A DNA stretch of 64,000 bases from Ornatilinea apprima (GCF_001306115.1 NZ_LGCL01000031.1:27022-91021), one strand, 5' to 3'; numbered from the stretch's first letter, positions 1 through 8,286 are shown. The notes: generated from the sequence alone by a model not told the origin. Made by a program: numbers and translations.

Positions 1-45
1 AATTTTACCATATATGTATCCAAAGAGAAGTAATGGCTGATTGAC

Positions 46-409
46 GTGCCCCCAGGGGAATTCGAATAACATCCCTCCTGCGGGGATCACCGTTTTGAAA
101 CAAAAAAGCCAACTGGTGTGAGCTGGCTTCTGTCAGGTGCCCCCAGGGGAATTCGAATAACATCCCTCCTGCGGGGATCACCGTTTTGAAATAAAAAAGC
201 CAACTGGTGTGAGCTGGCTTCTATCAGGTGCCCCCAGGGGAATTCGAATAACATCCCTCCTGCGGGGATCACCGTTTTGAAACAAAAAAGCCAACTGGTG
301 TGAGCTGGCTTCTGTCAGGTGCCCCCAGGGGAATTCGAATAACATCCCTCCTGCGGGGATCACCGTTTTGAAACAAAAAAGCCAACTGGTGTGAGCTGGC
401 TTCTGTCAG
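46..409 (-). repeat. four 91-bp tandem repeats derived from tRNA-Glu 3' end plus terminator
   Basis: Units begin at 46, 137, 228 and 319 (exact 91-bp period, very few mismatches). Read on the minus strand, each unit holds a linker with a small ATCCC/GGGAT hairpin, then the last ~27 bases of the adjacent tRNA-Glu (T-loop onward and 3' acceptor strand). The first three copies met after the tRNA are again followed by the GCCAGC/GTTGGC terminator. The T-stem 5' strand is missing, so the copies cannot fold as tRNAs. There are no spacers, so this is not a CRISPR array. Slippage duplication or repeated use of the tRNA 3' end as an attachment site are both possible. Confidence 0.9.
375..400 (-). terminator. 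intrinsic terminator of tRNA-Glu (first of four copies)
   Basis: On the minus strand GCCAGC and GTTGGC form a 6-bp stem (one G-U) with an 8-nt loop, followed by a run of T. The same element recurs at 91-bp steps near 284-309, 193-218 and 102-127 because it lies inside the tandem repeat. Confidence 0.8.
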
Positions 410-410
410 G

Positions 411-483
411 TGCCCCCAGGGGAATTCGAATCCCCGTTTTGGCCTTGAGAGGGCCACGTCCTGGGCCGCTAGACGATGGGGGC
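411..483 (-). tRNA. tRNA-Glu (anticodon CTC)
   Basis: A 73-nt cloverleaf on the minus strand. The acceptor arms GCCCCCA and TGGGGGC pair fully, the anticodon stem TGGCC/GGCCA closes the loop CTCTCAA (anticodon CTC), and the T arm is GGGGA-TTCGAAT-TCCCC. The discriminator is A; the following bases read CC then T, so a full CCA tail is not encoded. It is followed directly by a terminator and then by the tandem repeat of its own 3' end. Confidence 0.93.
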
Positions 484-624
484 CAATGAACGGAGTGATT
501 TTATCAGACTCACTGCTGGTTGTCAATTGATTGGAAAACCGAGTCTATTCGTAATGAGAGTATAATTCGCCCCATCAATCTGATTGAAAAAGAAAAACAA
601 TTACCTAAGGTGTTTGAGGTTATC

Positions 625-2601
625 ATGAAGCGTTTCTTTTCTTCCCAGACAATTCGCATGGGAGGATTATCCATGTTGATTGGGGTATTGAGCAGCGCAG
701 GAGTGTGGGTATTTAAGAGCCTGTTTGAGACCCTGTGGGGCTACAACCTCCAGCTCCCAATGATCACTGGCCTGCCCTGGCTGGGAGCTTTGCTTCCGGT
801 GGCGGGGGGTGCCGTGGTGGGCCTGGTGGCGCAGCATTGGATAGGTGAAGAGAAACTGCATGGCACCGCCGCGATCATGCAGTCGGTCGCCATTACGGGC
901 GGGCGGTTGGGTTATCAAAAATCGCCCGTTAAAACGCTGACCGCGGCGCTTTCGATTGGGGCGGGGGCTTCGGTTGGGCCGGAAGACCCGTCGGTGCAAA
1001 TTGGGGCCAACATCGCTTCGATGATCGGGCAGAAACTGCGCGTATCAGAAGAGCGCTTGCGCACGCTGGTGGCTGCCGGGGCGGCTTCTTCGATCGCGGC
1101 GGCCTTCAACGCGCCCATCGCGGGGGTCTTTTTCGCGTTGGAAATCATTTTGGGCGAGATTGGTGGGCAATCGTTGGGCATGATCTTGATTGCCTCGGTT
1201 TCCTCGTCGGTGTTGATTCAGGCATTGTCGGGCAGCCAGCCGGCTTTTCAAATTCCGGCTTATTCTTTTCACTCGATTGGTGAGCTGCCGCTGTACCTGC
1301 TGCTGGGGCTGGCAGCCGGGCCGGTTTCGGCAGGGTATGTGCGCCTGCTGTATCAAATGAAAGACCTGTTCGGCAAGATCAGACTGCCAGCCTGGCTAAA
1401 GCCGGTTCTCGCTGGCGCGGTGGTGGGCGCGGTTGGCCTGGCGCTGCCGCAGGTGTTGGGGGTGGGCTATGAGACCATTGGAGAAATTCTCAATCGGGCT
1501 GACTTTTCGATTGTGATGCTGCTGGTGTTGATGGCGGCCAAGCTGGTTTTGACCCCGGTCAGCATTGGTGGTGGGTTTTATGGAGGGGTGTTTGCGCCCT
1601 CGTTGTTTATTGGGGCGGCGCTCGGTGGGGCGGTCGGCGAAATTGGGAAAATTCTGCTGCCTAACTTGGGGATTGAATCGGCGGCCTTCGCGCTGGTGGG
1701 GATGGCTGCCGTTCTGGCCGGGGCCGTGCATGCCCCGCTGACCGCGGCAATTTTGTTGTTTGAGATGACAGGAGACTACCGCATCATTCTGCCGCTGATG
1801 CTGGCTGTGGCGGTGAGCCTGCTCGTCTCTCAACACCTACAGCGCGATTCGGTCTATGCCATGGGACTGGCGCGGCACGGGATTCGACTGGATCGGGGGC
1901 GGGATATTGAGGTGCTCTCATCGCTGACGGTGGGCGAGGTGATGGAAACCGATCCGCATGTGCTGCAGGAAGGCATTTCTTTGGAGGAGGCGGCTGGCAT
2001 CTTCGCGCGCACACGGCGGCACGGCTTGCCAGTGGTGAGCGCGTCTGGTGAGCTGGCCGGTGTGCTTACCTTGCGGGATATCGACGCGGCTAATGAAACC
2101 GGGCGGCAGAACTTAACCGTGGGGGATATTTGCACCCGCGATGTGGTTTACGTCATGCCTGAAGAATCGCTGTCTCTGGCGATGCAAAAAATGAGCCGAC
2201 GAGATCTGGGACGGCTGCCGGTGGTAGATAGTGCTAACCCCCGCAAGTTGGTGGGTATTTTGCGCCGGGTGGACGTGATCCACGCCTATTCGGTGGCGAT
2301 GACTCAAAGGACCCTGCAGCGCCACCGCAAGCAGGCGGCACGCTTGGATTCTCTGACGCCGCCGCGCATGGCTGTGAATGAGATTATAGTTGAGCCGCTC
2401 TCGTGCGTGGTGGGAAAAAAGCTGAGCGAGATCGCCTTTCCACAGGGTTCCATTATTGCCAGTATTCAACGCGGATCTGAGGCTTTTGTGCCGCACGGTG
2501 AAACCTGCCTGCAGGCTGGCGATGTGCTGGTGGCCGTGGCGGAAGAGGCGGCGGCGGGTGAGATTGGAAGAATGTGCATGAATGAGCCGCCAGTTGCTTA
2601 A
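625..2601 (+). CDS. ClC-family chloride channel/transporter with CBS pair and TrkA-C domain
   Basis: A 658-residue membrane protein of the voltage-gated chloride channel family, expected to move Cl- (channel or Cl-/H+ exchange) across the cytoplasmic membrane. About ten hydrophobic segments fill residues 10-420. The gating-glutamate loop reads GPEDP near 118-122, where the usual motif is GREGP; the Glu is kept. The usual GSGIP-like motif is degraded (LHGTAAIM). A GGVFAPSLFIGA block matches the conserved GxFxP region. Two CBS domains (about 432-550) and a TrkA-C/RCK-C domain (about 580-650) suggest control by nucleotides. The start is set at ATG 625, five bases after GAGG; a longer in-frame start at 520 (TTG) would lie at the tRNA 5' flank and lacks a ribosome site. 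Confidence 0.88.
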   Translation: MKRFFSSQTIRMGGLSMLIGVLSSAGVWVFKSLFETLWGYNLQLPMITGLPWLGALLPVAGGAVVGLVAQHWIGEEKLHGTAAIMQSVAITGGRLGYQKSPVKTLTAALSIGAGASVGPEDPSVQIGANIASMIGQKLRVSEERLRTLVAAGAASSIAAAFNAPIAGVFFALEIILGEIGGQSLGMILIASVSSSVLIQALSGSQPAFQIPAYSFHSIGELPLYLLLGLAAGPVSAGYVRLLYQMKDLFGKIRLPAWLKPVLAGAVVGAVGLALPQVLGVGYETIGEILNRADFSIVMLLVLMAAKLVLTPVSIGGGFYGGVFAPSLFIGAALGGAVGEIGKILLPNLGIESAAFALVGMAAVLAGAVHAPLTAAILLFEMTGDYRIILPLMLAVAVSLLVSQHLQRDSVYAMGLARHGIRLDRGRDIEVLSSLTVGEVMETDPHVLQEGISLEEAAGIFARTRRHGLPVVSASGELAGVLTLRDIDAANETGRQNLTVGDICTRDVVYVMPEESLSLAMQKMSRRDLGRLPVVDSANPRKLVGILRRVDVIHAYSVAMTQRTLQRHRKQAARLDSLTPPRMAVNEIIVEPLSCVVGKKLSEIAFPQGSIIASIQRGSEAFVPHGETCLQAGDVLVAVAEEAAAGEIGRMCMNEPPVA

Positions 2602-2621
2602 GCGCGGCCGAAATCTGAATT

Positions 2622-2850
2622 CATAAAGCCAGCCGTCGGTACCCGAATCAAATCCGCGGACGATATCGGCTTCCTGCTGTTTGGCGGAGATCATGACGAC
2701 CGGAATGCTGGACTCGCGGCGGAGCTGGCTGATGAACAGGCACCGATGCATATTGGGCATCATGATGGCCAACAAGGTCAAATCGGGGCTGGCCTTATGG
2801 ACGGTTTGAAGAGCTTCCCTATTGTCTTATGCGCTAGCGGTGAAGTTGAG
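2622..2850 (-). pseudogene. response-regulator receiver fragment (copy of the gene at 5831-6520)
   Basis: On the minus strand this stretch reads as the middle of a receiver domain and is closely similar at DNA level to about 6220-6440, including the segment QLRRESSIP and AKQQEAD. The phospho-acceptor context LLDIMMPNMDG of the intact gene has become LLAIMMPNMHR, so the Asp is gone. No N-terminus, no DNA-binding domain and no start are present. It is a dead partial duplicate. Confidence 0.8.
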
Positions 2851-3225
2851 CCAGGACTGGTTAGGGGATTATGAGGCGATGCGATTCAGCCAGGGGAATG
2901 TGGTCTATAACGGTCTGGACGGTGGAAACAGGCGACCTCTGATTCCACTGCTATGGAAACCCGGCTGTATCGTCTGAATGAGGAAGAGGAAGAAAGGGCG
3001 CTGCCGATCATAGAGACCGATCCGCGCTGGTGATTAATGAGCACAACAGAACCGGTGGTGGTCTGCCAGACTAAAACCGTGCTGCTGGAGTCTGCCGCCG
3101 CTGGTCGCGGGCTTGTTGAAACGGTAACAGGCAGCCTGGCTGGCTTTACAATAGACTGTCATGTGTTCTGATTGCTTGCCCCATTGTGGCTACTTTATCG
3201 ACGGTAGCGCGATACAAACTGCCAG
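2851..3225. other. intergenic stretch without identifiable gene
   Basis: No supported reading frame. Short stretches look like decayed coding DNA (for example plus-strand residues YEAMRFSQGNVVYNG near 2866), but I cannot name a family. A piece near 3098-3130 resembles one near 4290-4325 (gcgggctt-g-tgaaacggtaa against gcgggctt-actaaagcggtaa), so the beta-helix gene is bracketed by related debris. Confidence 0.4.
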
Positions 3226-3254
3226 TTGAATCACGGGGGAGATGATCCTATAAT
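3226..3254 (+). promoter_or_regulatory. sigma-70 type promoter for the beta-helix gene
   Basis: TTGAAT at 3226-3231 and a perfect TATAAT at 3249-3254 are separated by 17 bases. This places transcription start near 3261, about 100 bases upstream of the ATG at 3358. Confidence 0.7.
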
Positions 3255-3268
3255 CGGGATGGAAGAGA

Positions 3269-3286
3269 ATTGTACAGTTGTACAAT
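3269..3286. promoter_or_regulatory. palindromic operator candidate
   Basis: ATTGTAC-AGTT-GTACAAT is an inverted repeat with 7-bp arms just downstream of the predicted transcription start. Its position fits repressor binding. The cognate regulator is not identifiable in the window. Confidence 0.5.
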
Positions 3287-3312
3287 CAAATATGCTTCAC
3301 CGCAGGAAAACT

Positions 3313-3346
3313 AACCATCAGCACTTTCTGGTGGTTTTGGTTTTTT
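3313..3346 (+). terminator. terminator-like hairpin in the 5' leader (attenuator candidate)
   Basis: AACCATCAG (3313-3321) pairs with CTGGTGGTT (3328-3336) over nine base pairs with one G-U, followed by TTGGTTTTTT. It ends immediately before the GGGAGG ribosome site (3347-3352) of the next gene and lies downstream of its promoter, so it would stop transcripts before the gene unless bypassed. Confidence 0.65.
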
Positions 3347-3357
3347 GGGAGGGTGAA

Positions 3358-4194
3358 ATGAAAAAGCAAGCTGTTTTCTTGATGATCGCGGTTTTCCTGC
3401 TCACCAGCGGGATGAAAGGCTTGAATTCGGTTTCCCTGACCGCCGCGGATGTAGACGGCGCGGAGGATATTGAGTTCGCGATTAGACAGGCCACAGCCGA
3501 TGGAACCTTGCCCGGCAGAGTGGTGCTCGACAACAGCCAGGGAGATTTTGTATTCTCAACGGATGACAAAACGATCAACATATTTGTGCCGAACTTAACC
3601 CTGATCAGTAAAAATGGGGCGGTGATTAAGAACTGCGAAGGGGCAATCAACTTTGATGCATTACCGGCCTCGAATGTCACCATCGAAGGGATTCGGTTTT
3701 TATGCAGTGGAGATGGTATTTCGTCTTCGGATTATCCTAATGCGGGTATTCGCATTGTGAAGAATGAGATTTACGTTCAGGGCATTGGCCTGGATTTGGG
3801 AAGTCTGAACAACGCGACCATCGCAGATAACAAGATCACCGGTAAAGTGGGTGTGAGACTTGATGAATCCTCATCCGCCCTTAAAGTGTCGCACAACCAG
3901 ATTGATGCGGTCAGCATTGGAATTGCGGTACAAGGTTCCGATTGGAATCAGGTGGTGGAAAATCGCATCGCGGCAGGCTGGCAAGGGATTTTGTTGAGCG
4001 GAGAAGCAGATTTCAATCAGGTTCTGGCTAATAAAATCAGCCGGGTGGAGCAGTCTGGCGTTGCTCTCGATGGCGACCCATTTGGCAATCAAATCTTAGG
4101 TAACAAGGTGGTTTGCTCTATTGGGGCGGAGTGCAAAGCGGTGGATGCCCAAATGGAGCTCATTGAACAAAACCATATCAAGGGCAATCATTGA
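3358..4194 (+). CDS. secreted right-handed parallel beta-helix repeat protein
   Basis: A 278-residue protein. An N-terminal signal peptide (KK followed by a hydrophobic stretch to about residue 20) directs it across the membrane. From about residue 70 the sequence shows repeats of the NosD/pectate-lyase beta-helix kind, with recurring patterns such as NKITG, NQIDA, NRIAA, NKISR and NKVVC, each spaced by one helical turn of about 22-24 residues. No catalytic residues of a polysaccharide lyase can be recognised, so binding or structural roles are equally possible. Start chosen at ATG 3358 because GGGAGG lies five bases upstream; an upstream in-frame extension to 3226 would run through the promoter and hairpin. 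Flanks contain decayed DNA. Confidence 0.75.
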   Translation: MKKQAVFLMIAVFLLTSGMKGLNSVSLTAADVDGAEDIEFAIRQATADGTLPGRVVLDNSQGDFVFSTDDKTINIFVPNLTLISKNGAVIKNCEGAINFDALPASNVTIEGIRFLCSGDGISSSDYPNAGIRIVKNEIYVQGIGLDLGSLNNATIADNKITGKVGVRLDESSSALKVSHNQIDAVSIGIAVQGSDWNQVVENRIAAGWQGILLSGEADFNQVLANKISRVEQSGVALDGDPFGNQILGNKVVCSIGAECKAVDAQMELIEQNHIKGNH

Positions 4195-4433
4195 TGAATG
4201 GGGCATAGAGCTGGTTGAAGGGCGCGCACCGCTGCAGGATGATGACTAAGCCAGGTCTGCAGATGGTTACGCGCGATATGCAAAGAGGTGGCGGTTGGCG
4301 CGGGCTTACTAAAGCGGTAAAGGGATCGCTAAGCTCAACCAAACCACGGAAGCATTAAGAAAATCACCTGAGATCAGCGTGCTATGATGCACGGAGGGGG
4401 TCTTCCCTGCGAAAGATCTGCGTTCTACAGGGA
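4195..4433. other. intergenic stretch, probably decayed coding DNA
   Basis: No start-to-stop gene is supported. A short plus-strand reading (ELVEGRAPLQDDD then stop, near 4210-4250) looks like the C-terminus of a lost gene of unknown family. It separates two convergent genes; no hairpin with a T run was seen. Confidence 0.35.
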
Positions 4434-5834
4434 CTATGAAAGGTTTTCGGGCTGGTATGGATCGAAGACGATGATCATGCGGGTCCCCTGGCCGGCCCCG
4501 CCCGATTCAGCGCTGATGGTTCCTCCCTGGGCGCTGACCAGGGCTTTGCAAATGGCCAGGCCAAGCCCCATTTTGCCAGCCTGTGCGCTGCGGGCTTTGT
4601 CGGCGCGGTAGAAACGGTCAAAAACGTAAGGCAGGTCTTCGGGGTCGATGCCTGAGCCGCTGTCGCTGACGATCAATTCCACCTTGCTTCCGGCGCGCCC
4701 AGAGAGGTGAATAGCCCCTCCTTCAGGAGTGTAGCGCAAGGCGTTTTCCAGCAGGTTCTTAAGCACCTGGAGCAGGCGCCCCTCATCGGCGAGGATGGCC
4801 GGCAGACTAAGAGGCGCGTCGAGGGTCAGGTCAATTCCTTGATGCGCGGCGATGGGCTGGTAGGCTTGGAAAACCCGTTCCAGGATGGTCGCCGGTTGGA
4901 CGGAAACAGCCTGCATATCCACTCCACCGGCTTCCACCTGGGCAAGGGTGGTGAGGTCGCTGACCAATCGGCGCAGGTGGTTAACTTCGGTTTTAATGAT
5001 CTCAATGCGCGGTGGGGTGAGAGTAACTTCGCCTTCTTCCAGCATTTCGATATAACCTGAGATGATCTGCAGCGGGGTGCTGAGGTCGTGGGTAATGTCG
5101 GCGGTCATGCGTTTGCGCTGCTGGTCGGCCTGGTCGAGATCGGCGCTCATTTTGTTAAAGGTGGCAGTTAATTCTCCTAGTTCATCTTGCGAGGTTACCG
5201 GTACCTGCTGCTGCAGGTCTCCGCTCGCCAGAGCGCGAGAGGCCTGGGTGAGGCGGCGGATGGGTTTGAGCAGCCCGCCGGCCAGCGCGTACCCAGCCAG
5301 TACCGCCACCAGAATGCCTGCCAGGGCGGCCAGCCCAATGGCCAGGTTGGTGCGCTGAAGAAACACTTCTTCTTCGGCGCTGAGTTTGAATTGAAATTTG
5401 GTGTCGGGCAAAATATAAGCGATGGTCTGCCCGTCAACCTTGATCGGAATGGACTGCTTGACCTGTTCGGCGGGAACGGTTTGCCCGGCTTCATAGCCAA
5501 AGGTGGGGATAATGGCGGTGTAATTCGCATCGATCAGGCCGTGCACGCCGCGAATGTCGCGCGGTTCGGGGGGCTTGTCCTGATCGTCAGGTTGGGGGGG
5601 ATAAGGCTGGGGGAGGTTCGTTTCCATATAATCTGTTACGAATCCCTGCAGTGTGCCGTTGGCTGAGTAATAATTCTGAACAGCTTCTTGCAGCAGGGCA
5701 GTTTGCTGCTCAACCACCAGGTTCATCAATGATTGCCCCGAAGTGAGGCGGATCACTGCGGAAACCACCAGCACGGTACTTAAAGCCACAGCTAAATAGG
5801 AAAGAATCAGCTTTACCTTTAATGATCGGTTCAT
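4434..5834 (-). CDS. sensor histidine kinase (HAMP, HisKA, HATPase_c)
   Basis: A 466-residue membrane kinase of the BaeS/PhoR type. TM1 lies at about 8-28, an extracytoplasmic sensor region at about 30-160 with a proline-rich stretch near 74-92, and TM2 at about 163-188, followed by HAMP. The H-box is DITHDLSTPLQ with the phospho-accepting His at 249. The N-box NLLENALRYTPEGG, the G1 box DSGSGIDPED, the F-box DRFYR and the G2 box GLGLAI are all intact, so it should be active. It overlaps the 3' end of the response-regulator gene by four bases (translational coupling), making the two a cognate pair. The stimulus cannot be read from the sequence. Confidence 0.93.
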   Translation of the reverse strand: MNRSLKVKLILSYLAVALSTVLVVSAVIRLTSGQSLMNLVVEQQTALLQEAVQNYYSANGTLQGFVTDYMETNLPQPYPPQPDDQDKPPEPRDIRGVHGLIDANYTAIIPTFGYEAGQTVPAEQVKQSIPIKVDGQTIAYILPDTKFQFKLSAEEEVFLQRTNLAIGLAALAGILVAVLAGYALAGGLLKPIRRLTQASRALASGDLQQQVPVTSQDELGELTATFNKMSADLDQADQQRKRMTADITHDLSTPLQIISGYIEMLEEGEVTLTPPRIEIIKTEVNHLRRLVSDLTTLAQVEAGGVDMQAVSVQPATILERVFQAYQPIAAHQGIDLTLDAPLSLPAILADEGRLLQVLKNLLENALRYTPEGGAIHLSGRAGSKVELIVSDSGSGIDPEDLPYVFDRFYRADKARSAQAGKMGLGLAICKALVSAQGGTISAESGGAGQGTRMIIVFDPYQPENLS

Positions 5835-6520
5835 TCGGCGGCCTCCACAAAGCGATAGCCAATGCCAAAAATAGTTTCGATGTAACGCGGCTGTTCGAGG
5901 TCATCTTCCAGCTTCAGGCGCAAATTGCGGATATGAATCTTCAGTGTGGCCTCAGAACCGGTGAATCCGCTCTCCATCAGGCGCATGGAGAGATCCGCGC
6001 GGCGGACAACCTGGCCGGAAGAGTGCAGGAGGATTTCAAGGATATTGAACTCCAGCGGGGTCAATTCGATGACACGACCTTGCTTTCTCACTTCGTGCTT
6101 GCCGGGGTCGAGGGTGATGTCGCCGCAGGAAAGCAGCGGTTTGCTCTCTTCACATGGGGCAGCGCGGCGCAGCACGGCGCGCATGCGTACCAGCAGCTCG
6201 CGCAGGCGAAAAGGCTTGGTAATATAGTCGTCTGCGCCCAAATCAAATCCGTGGATGATATCGGCTTCCTGCTGTTTGGCGGTGATCATGATGACCGGAA
6301 TGCTGGACTCGCGGCGGAGCTGACTGATGAACTGGTAACCATCCATATTGGGCATCATGATGTCCAGCAAGATCAAATCGGGGCTGGCCTCATGGACGAC
6401 CTGCAGGGCTTCCCGGCCGTCTGAAGCGGTGAGAAGGGTGAAGTCTTGACCGGTGAGAAAATCACTGATCATGACCTGCACGTTGCGGGTATCGTCTACC
6501 ACTAAGATTTTTCGCGTCAT
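5831..6520 (-). CDS. OmpR/PhoB-family response regulator
   Basis: A 229-residue two-domain regulator. Receiver domain at 1-115 with acidic pair D9/D10, phospho-acceptor D53 in LLDIMMPN, T80 in IMITAKQQ and K102 in ITKPF, all intact. The C-terminal winged-helix DNA-binding domain (about 130-225) carries the usual HSGQVVRRADL and YRFVE features. It is the first gene of the pair with the histidine kinase (ATGA-type four-base overlap). A decayed partial copy lies at 2622-2850. Targets are unknown; the neighbouring VTC/DUF4956 genes are plausible by proximity only. Confidence 0.93.
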   Translation of the reverse strand: MTRKILVVDDTRNVQVMISDFLTGQDFTLLTASDGREALQVVHEASPDLILLDIMMPNMDGYQFISQLRRESSIPVIMITAKQQEADIIHGFDLGADDYITKPFRLRELLVRMRAVLRRAAPCEESKPLLSCGDITLDPGKHEVRKQGRVIELTPLEFNILEILLHSSGQVVRRADLSMRLMESGFTGSEATLKIHIRNLRLKLEDDLEQPRYIETIFGIGYRFVEAAE

Positions 6521-6558
6521 AAGAAGATTATAGCCATTCCTGAAGATTTTTTGCTCCG

Positions 6559-6587
6559 GGCGGGGCGCTGTTATTCGCCGCCCCGCC
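6559..6587 (-). other. GC-rich hairpin between DUF4956 gene and response regulator
   Basis: GGCGGGGCG and the complementary CGCCCCGCC (one unpaired base) form a strong stem of about nine pairs with a short loop. It lacks a T run on the minus strand, so it may act as an mRNA 3' stabiliser or a weak terminator for the 7250-6609 gene. Confidence 0.5.
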
Positions 6588-6608
6588 GTTTAGGGGAGGA
6601 GAGATGAA

Positions 6609-7250
6609 TTATGCGTCGCTGTCATCGCTGGCATAGAGCGCCAGAACTGGCTCATCCTGGTTGGCCCAGGTTTCATGCCCGCGCTCATCGTAGTAGATGG
6701 TAAGCTCTACGGTGTCACGCAGGAAGTTAATTTTTCCGATGTTGATACGCTTGATGGCTAAACCGGTACGGGCTTCCAGGTCGGCTTTCAATTCAGCGTG
6801 ACGGTCGGGGCGGATCAGCTCAATTTTCTCGTAGACTACGCGCCGAGAGGTTTCGTAATTAAAGCCCCATTCCTTTTCTAAAACGAACATGATGGCGAGG
6901 ATAGCCAGATTGGCGGTGATAAGCTGCGGCCACACATTGGCGTTGGCGCTGGCAAAGTTCATCACCGGTAGGGCGGCAATGATAAAGAGGTAGGTCATCT
7001 CGCGCACGGGGATGGGATCGGTGCGGTAGCGCAAGATGGAGAAAATGGCGAAGAGGCCGAAGCCAACCCCCACACCGATTTCGATACTGGTCATAAAACT
7101 TAACACGAAGAAAATCACCGTGTTGAAGGCCAGAAACGTGAAAACGTAGCGTTTATTGTGCGTGGAGGGGTAATAAATGAAGCGCACCAACATCAACGCG
7201 ACGATAAAATTGAAACCAAAACCAAGTAAAAAATTTGTGAAGTTTTCCAT
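6609..7250 (-). CDS. DUF4956 family membrane protein
   Basis: A 213-residue integral membrane protein. Four hydrophobic segments occupy roughly residues 5-140, with the conserved block FSILRYRTDPIPVREMTYLF near 90-110 that is characteristic of DUF4956. The C-terminal ~75 residues are soluble and contain a basic, ferredoxin-like segment. The function of the family is unknown; it regularly sits next to VTC-domain polyphosphate polymerases, as here (two bases after the VTC stop codon), so the two are almost certainly co-transcribed and may act together at the membrane. Confidence 0.85.
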   Translation of the reverse strand: MENFTNFLLGFGFNFIVALMLVRFIYYPSTHNKRYVFTFLAFNTVIFFVLSFMTSIEIGVGVGFGLFAIFSILRYRTDPIPVREMTYLFIIAALPVMNFASANANVWPQLITANLAILAIMFVLEKEWGFNYETSRRVVYEKIELIRPDRHAELKADLEARTGLAIKRINIGKINFLRDTVELTIYYDERGHETWANQDEPVLALYASDDSDA

Positions 7251-7252
7251 GC

Positions 7253-8116
7253 TTAAAATCCTTGTGTCATTCTATTTAATAAGATTAATTTCGATTTGAG
7301 AGCGTTTTTCTTCAAATGATCGTAGAGAAGAGAAGCGCCGATCACATATTTGCTGAAACCCTGCGGATGTATTCTTTCGTCTTGCATGCGTGTCAAAAAG
7401 GGCGAGCGCGTGCTCCGGCTGTCCAGTTTGACCTCGGCAATCACGATGCCGTCCAGCCGGATTTCGTTGAATGCGTTTGAAAAGACGAGATTGGTATCGA
7501 GGGTAACCCGCTCGCAGCCGGTGTTGCTCACCAGGGTAACGCGCGTGAACGTGTTCCACACTTTGGGCTGCAGAGAGCGGCTGTCGAACGGAAGCACCGA
7601 ATCCAGCCATTGTTCTGATTCTGGGGTCAGGTCGTCGAGGGGAGCGGGGGTGGAAATGCGGTCTTTGATGGTGCGATCCTTGCGCGTTTTGTGCTTGACC
7701 TCCAGGAAGGAGAGCTGAGAATCAACGTACTCACGGCTGCGGACCTTGAACCTGTCCGCGCGCCCGTTGACATGCAGGCGATAGAGATCAAAAGCGGGGG
7801 TGTCGAAATAGAGGGTACGGTAGTGGTTCAGACGCTGGCCTTGCACGGATAAAACGCGGTAGAGAGGGCGCAGCGCGGCCAGCAGGCTGTAGAGCCGGCC
7901 CATCGAAAAAACGAATTTGGTATCAATGCGGTTGAGCAGGGCGACCGAGTCCATTTCTTTCAGGGTGATCGGGGAGTAGGCATTCAACACCTGGTTAAGC
8001 CATTGAGTCGATGTGTAGGTTTGCAGAGAAGCGCCTGGCAGCGCCCAGGGCTGCAGGAGTTGGCGATCCTGTGTCTGCGTTTGGGTGGGGTTGGTTGTCC
8101 ATAAGTTGTGGTTCAT
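7253..8116 (-). CDS. VTC-domain polyphosphate polymerase-like protein
   Basis: A 287-residue soluble protein of the VTC4-like, CYTH-superfamily fold, in which a tunnel of basic residues binds nucleotide and polymerises or handles polyphosphate. Visible family features are the N-terminal RIDTKFVF block, YRTLYFDTP, RFKVRSREY and LEVKHKTRKDRTIKDR, and a C-terminal EVKLDS strand. Start set at ATG 8116, with GGAGG upstream on the same strand; the frame extends to 8221 without a ribosome site. Directly followed by the DUF4956 gene. A 22-bp element upstream (8184-8205) also occurs before the carbohydrate-binding lipoprotein gene, suggesting joint control. Confidence 0.82.
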   Translation of the reverse strand: MNHNLWTTNPTQTQTQDRQLLQPWALPGASLQTYTSTQWLNQVLNAYSPITLKEMDSVALLNRIDTKFVFSMGRLYSLLAALRPLYRVLSVQGQRLNHYRTLYFDTPAFDLYRLHVNGRADRFKVRSREYVDSQLSFLEVKHKTRKDRTIKDRISTPAPLDDLTPESEQWLDSVLPFDSRSLQPKVWNTFTRVTLVSNTGCERVTLDTNLVFSNAFNEIRLDGIVIAEVKLDSRSTRSPFLTRMQDERIHPQGFSKYVIGASLLYDHLKKNALKSKLILLNRMTQGF

Positions 8117-8183
8117 TGTTTGCCTCCATACGGCGTCTGAGCGCCTGAGTTGACCTGATGATACTTCCCGCCGGGAGAGAAGT

Positions 8184-8205
8184 GGTTTATTTTTTGTATA
8201 AATGA
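8184..8205 (-). promoter_or_regulatory. shared upstream element, copy 1 (before the VTC gene)
   Basis: On the minus strand TCATTTATAC followed by AAAAAATAAACC. It matches 10327-10348 at 18 or more of 22 positions. It lies 68 bases upstream of the VTC start and contains a TATAC -10-like core, so it could be promoter, operator or both. Confidence 0.5.
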
Positions 8206-8230
8206 GAGATGCACTGCACAATCGGAGGTT

Positions 8231-8265
8231 AAAGAAAACGAGGAGCGTTGGTATCGCGCTCCTCG
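8231..8265 (-). terminator. intrinsic terminator after the carbohydrate-binding lipoprotein gene
   Basis: On the minus strand CGAGGAGCG pairs perfectly with CGCTCCTCG (nine base pairs), followed by TTTTCTTT. It separates this gene from the downstream VTC gene, which therefore needs its own promoter. Confidence 0.85.
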
Positions 8266-8286
8266 CTGGTGTTAAGCGGACTGGAA

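Noticed and set aside
46..409. CRISPR-like array
   Set aside because: The 91-bp units are contiguous with no spacers and derive from the tRNA-Glu 3' end and terminator.
5187..5666. 159-residue plus-strand frame
   Set aside because: Antisense to the histidine kinase; the kinase motifs show the minus strand is the real one.
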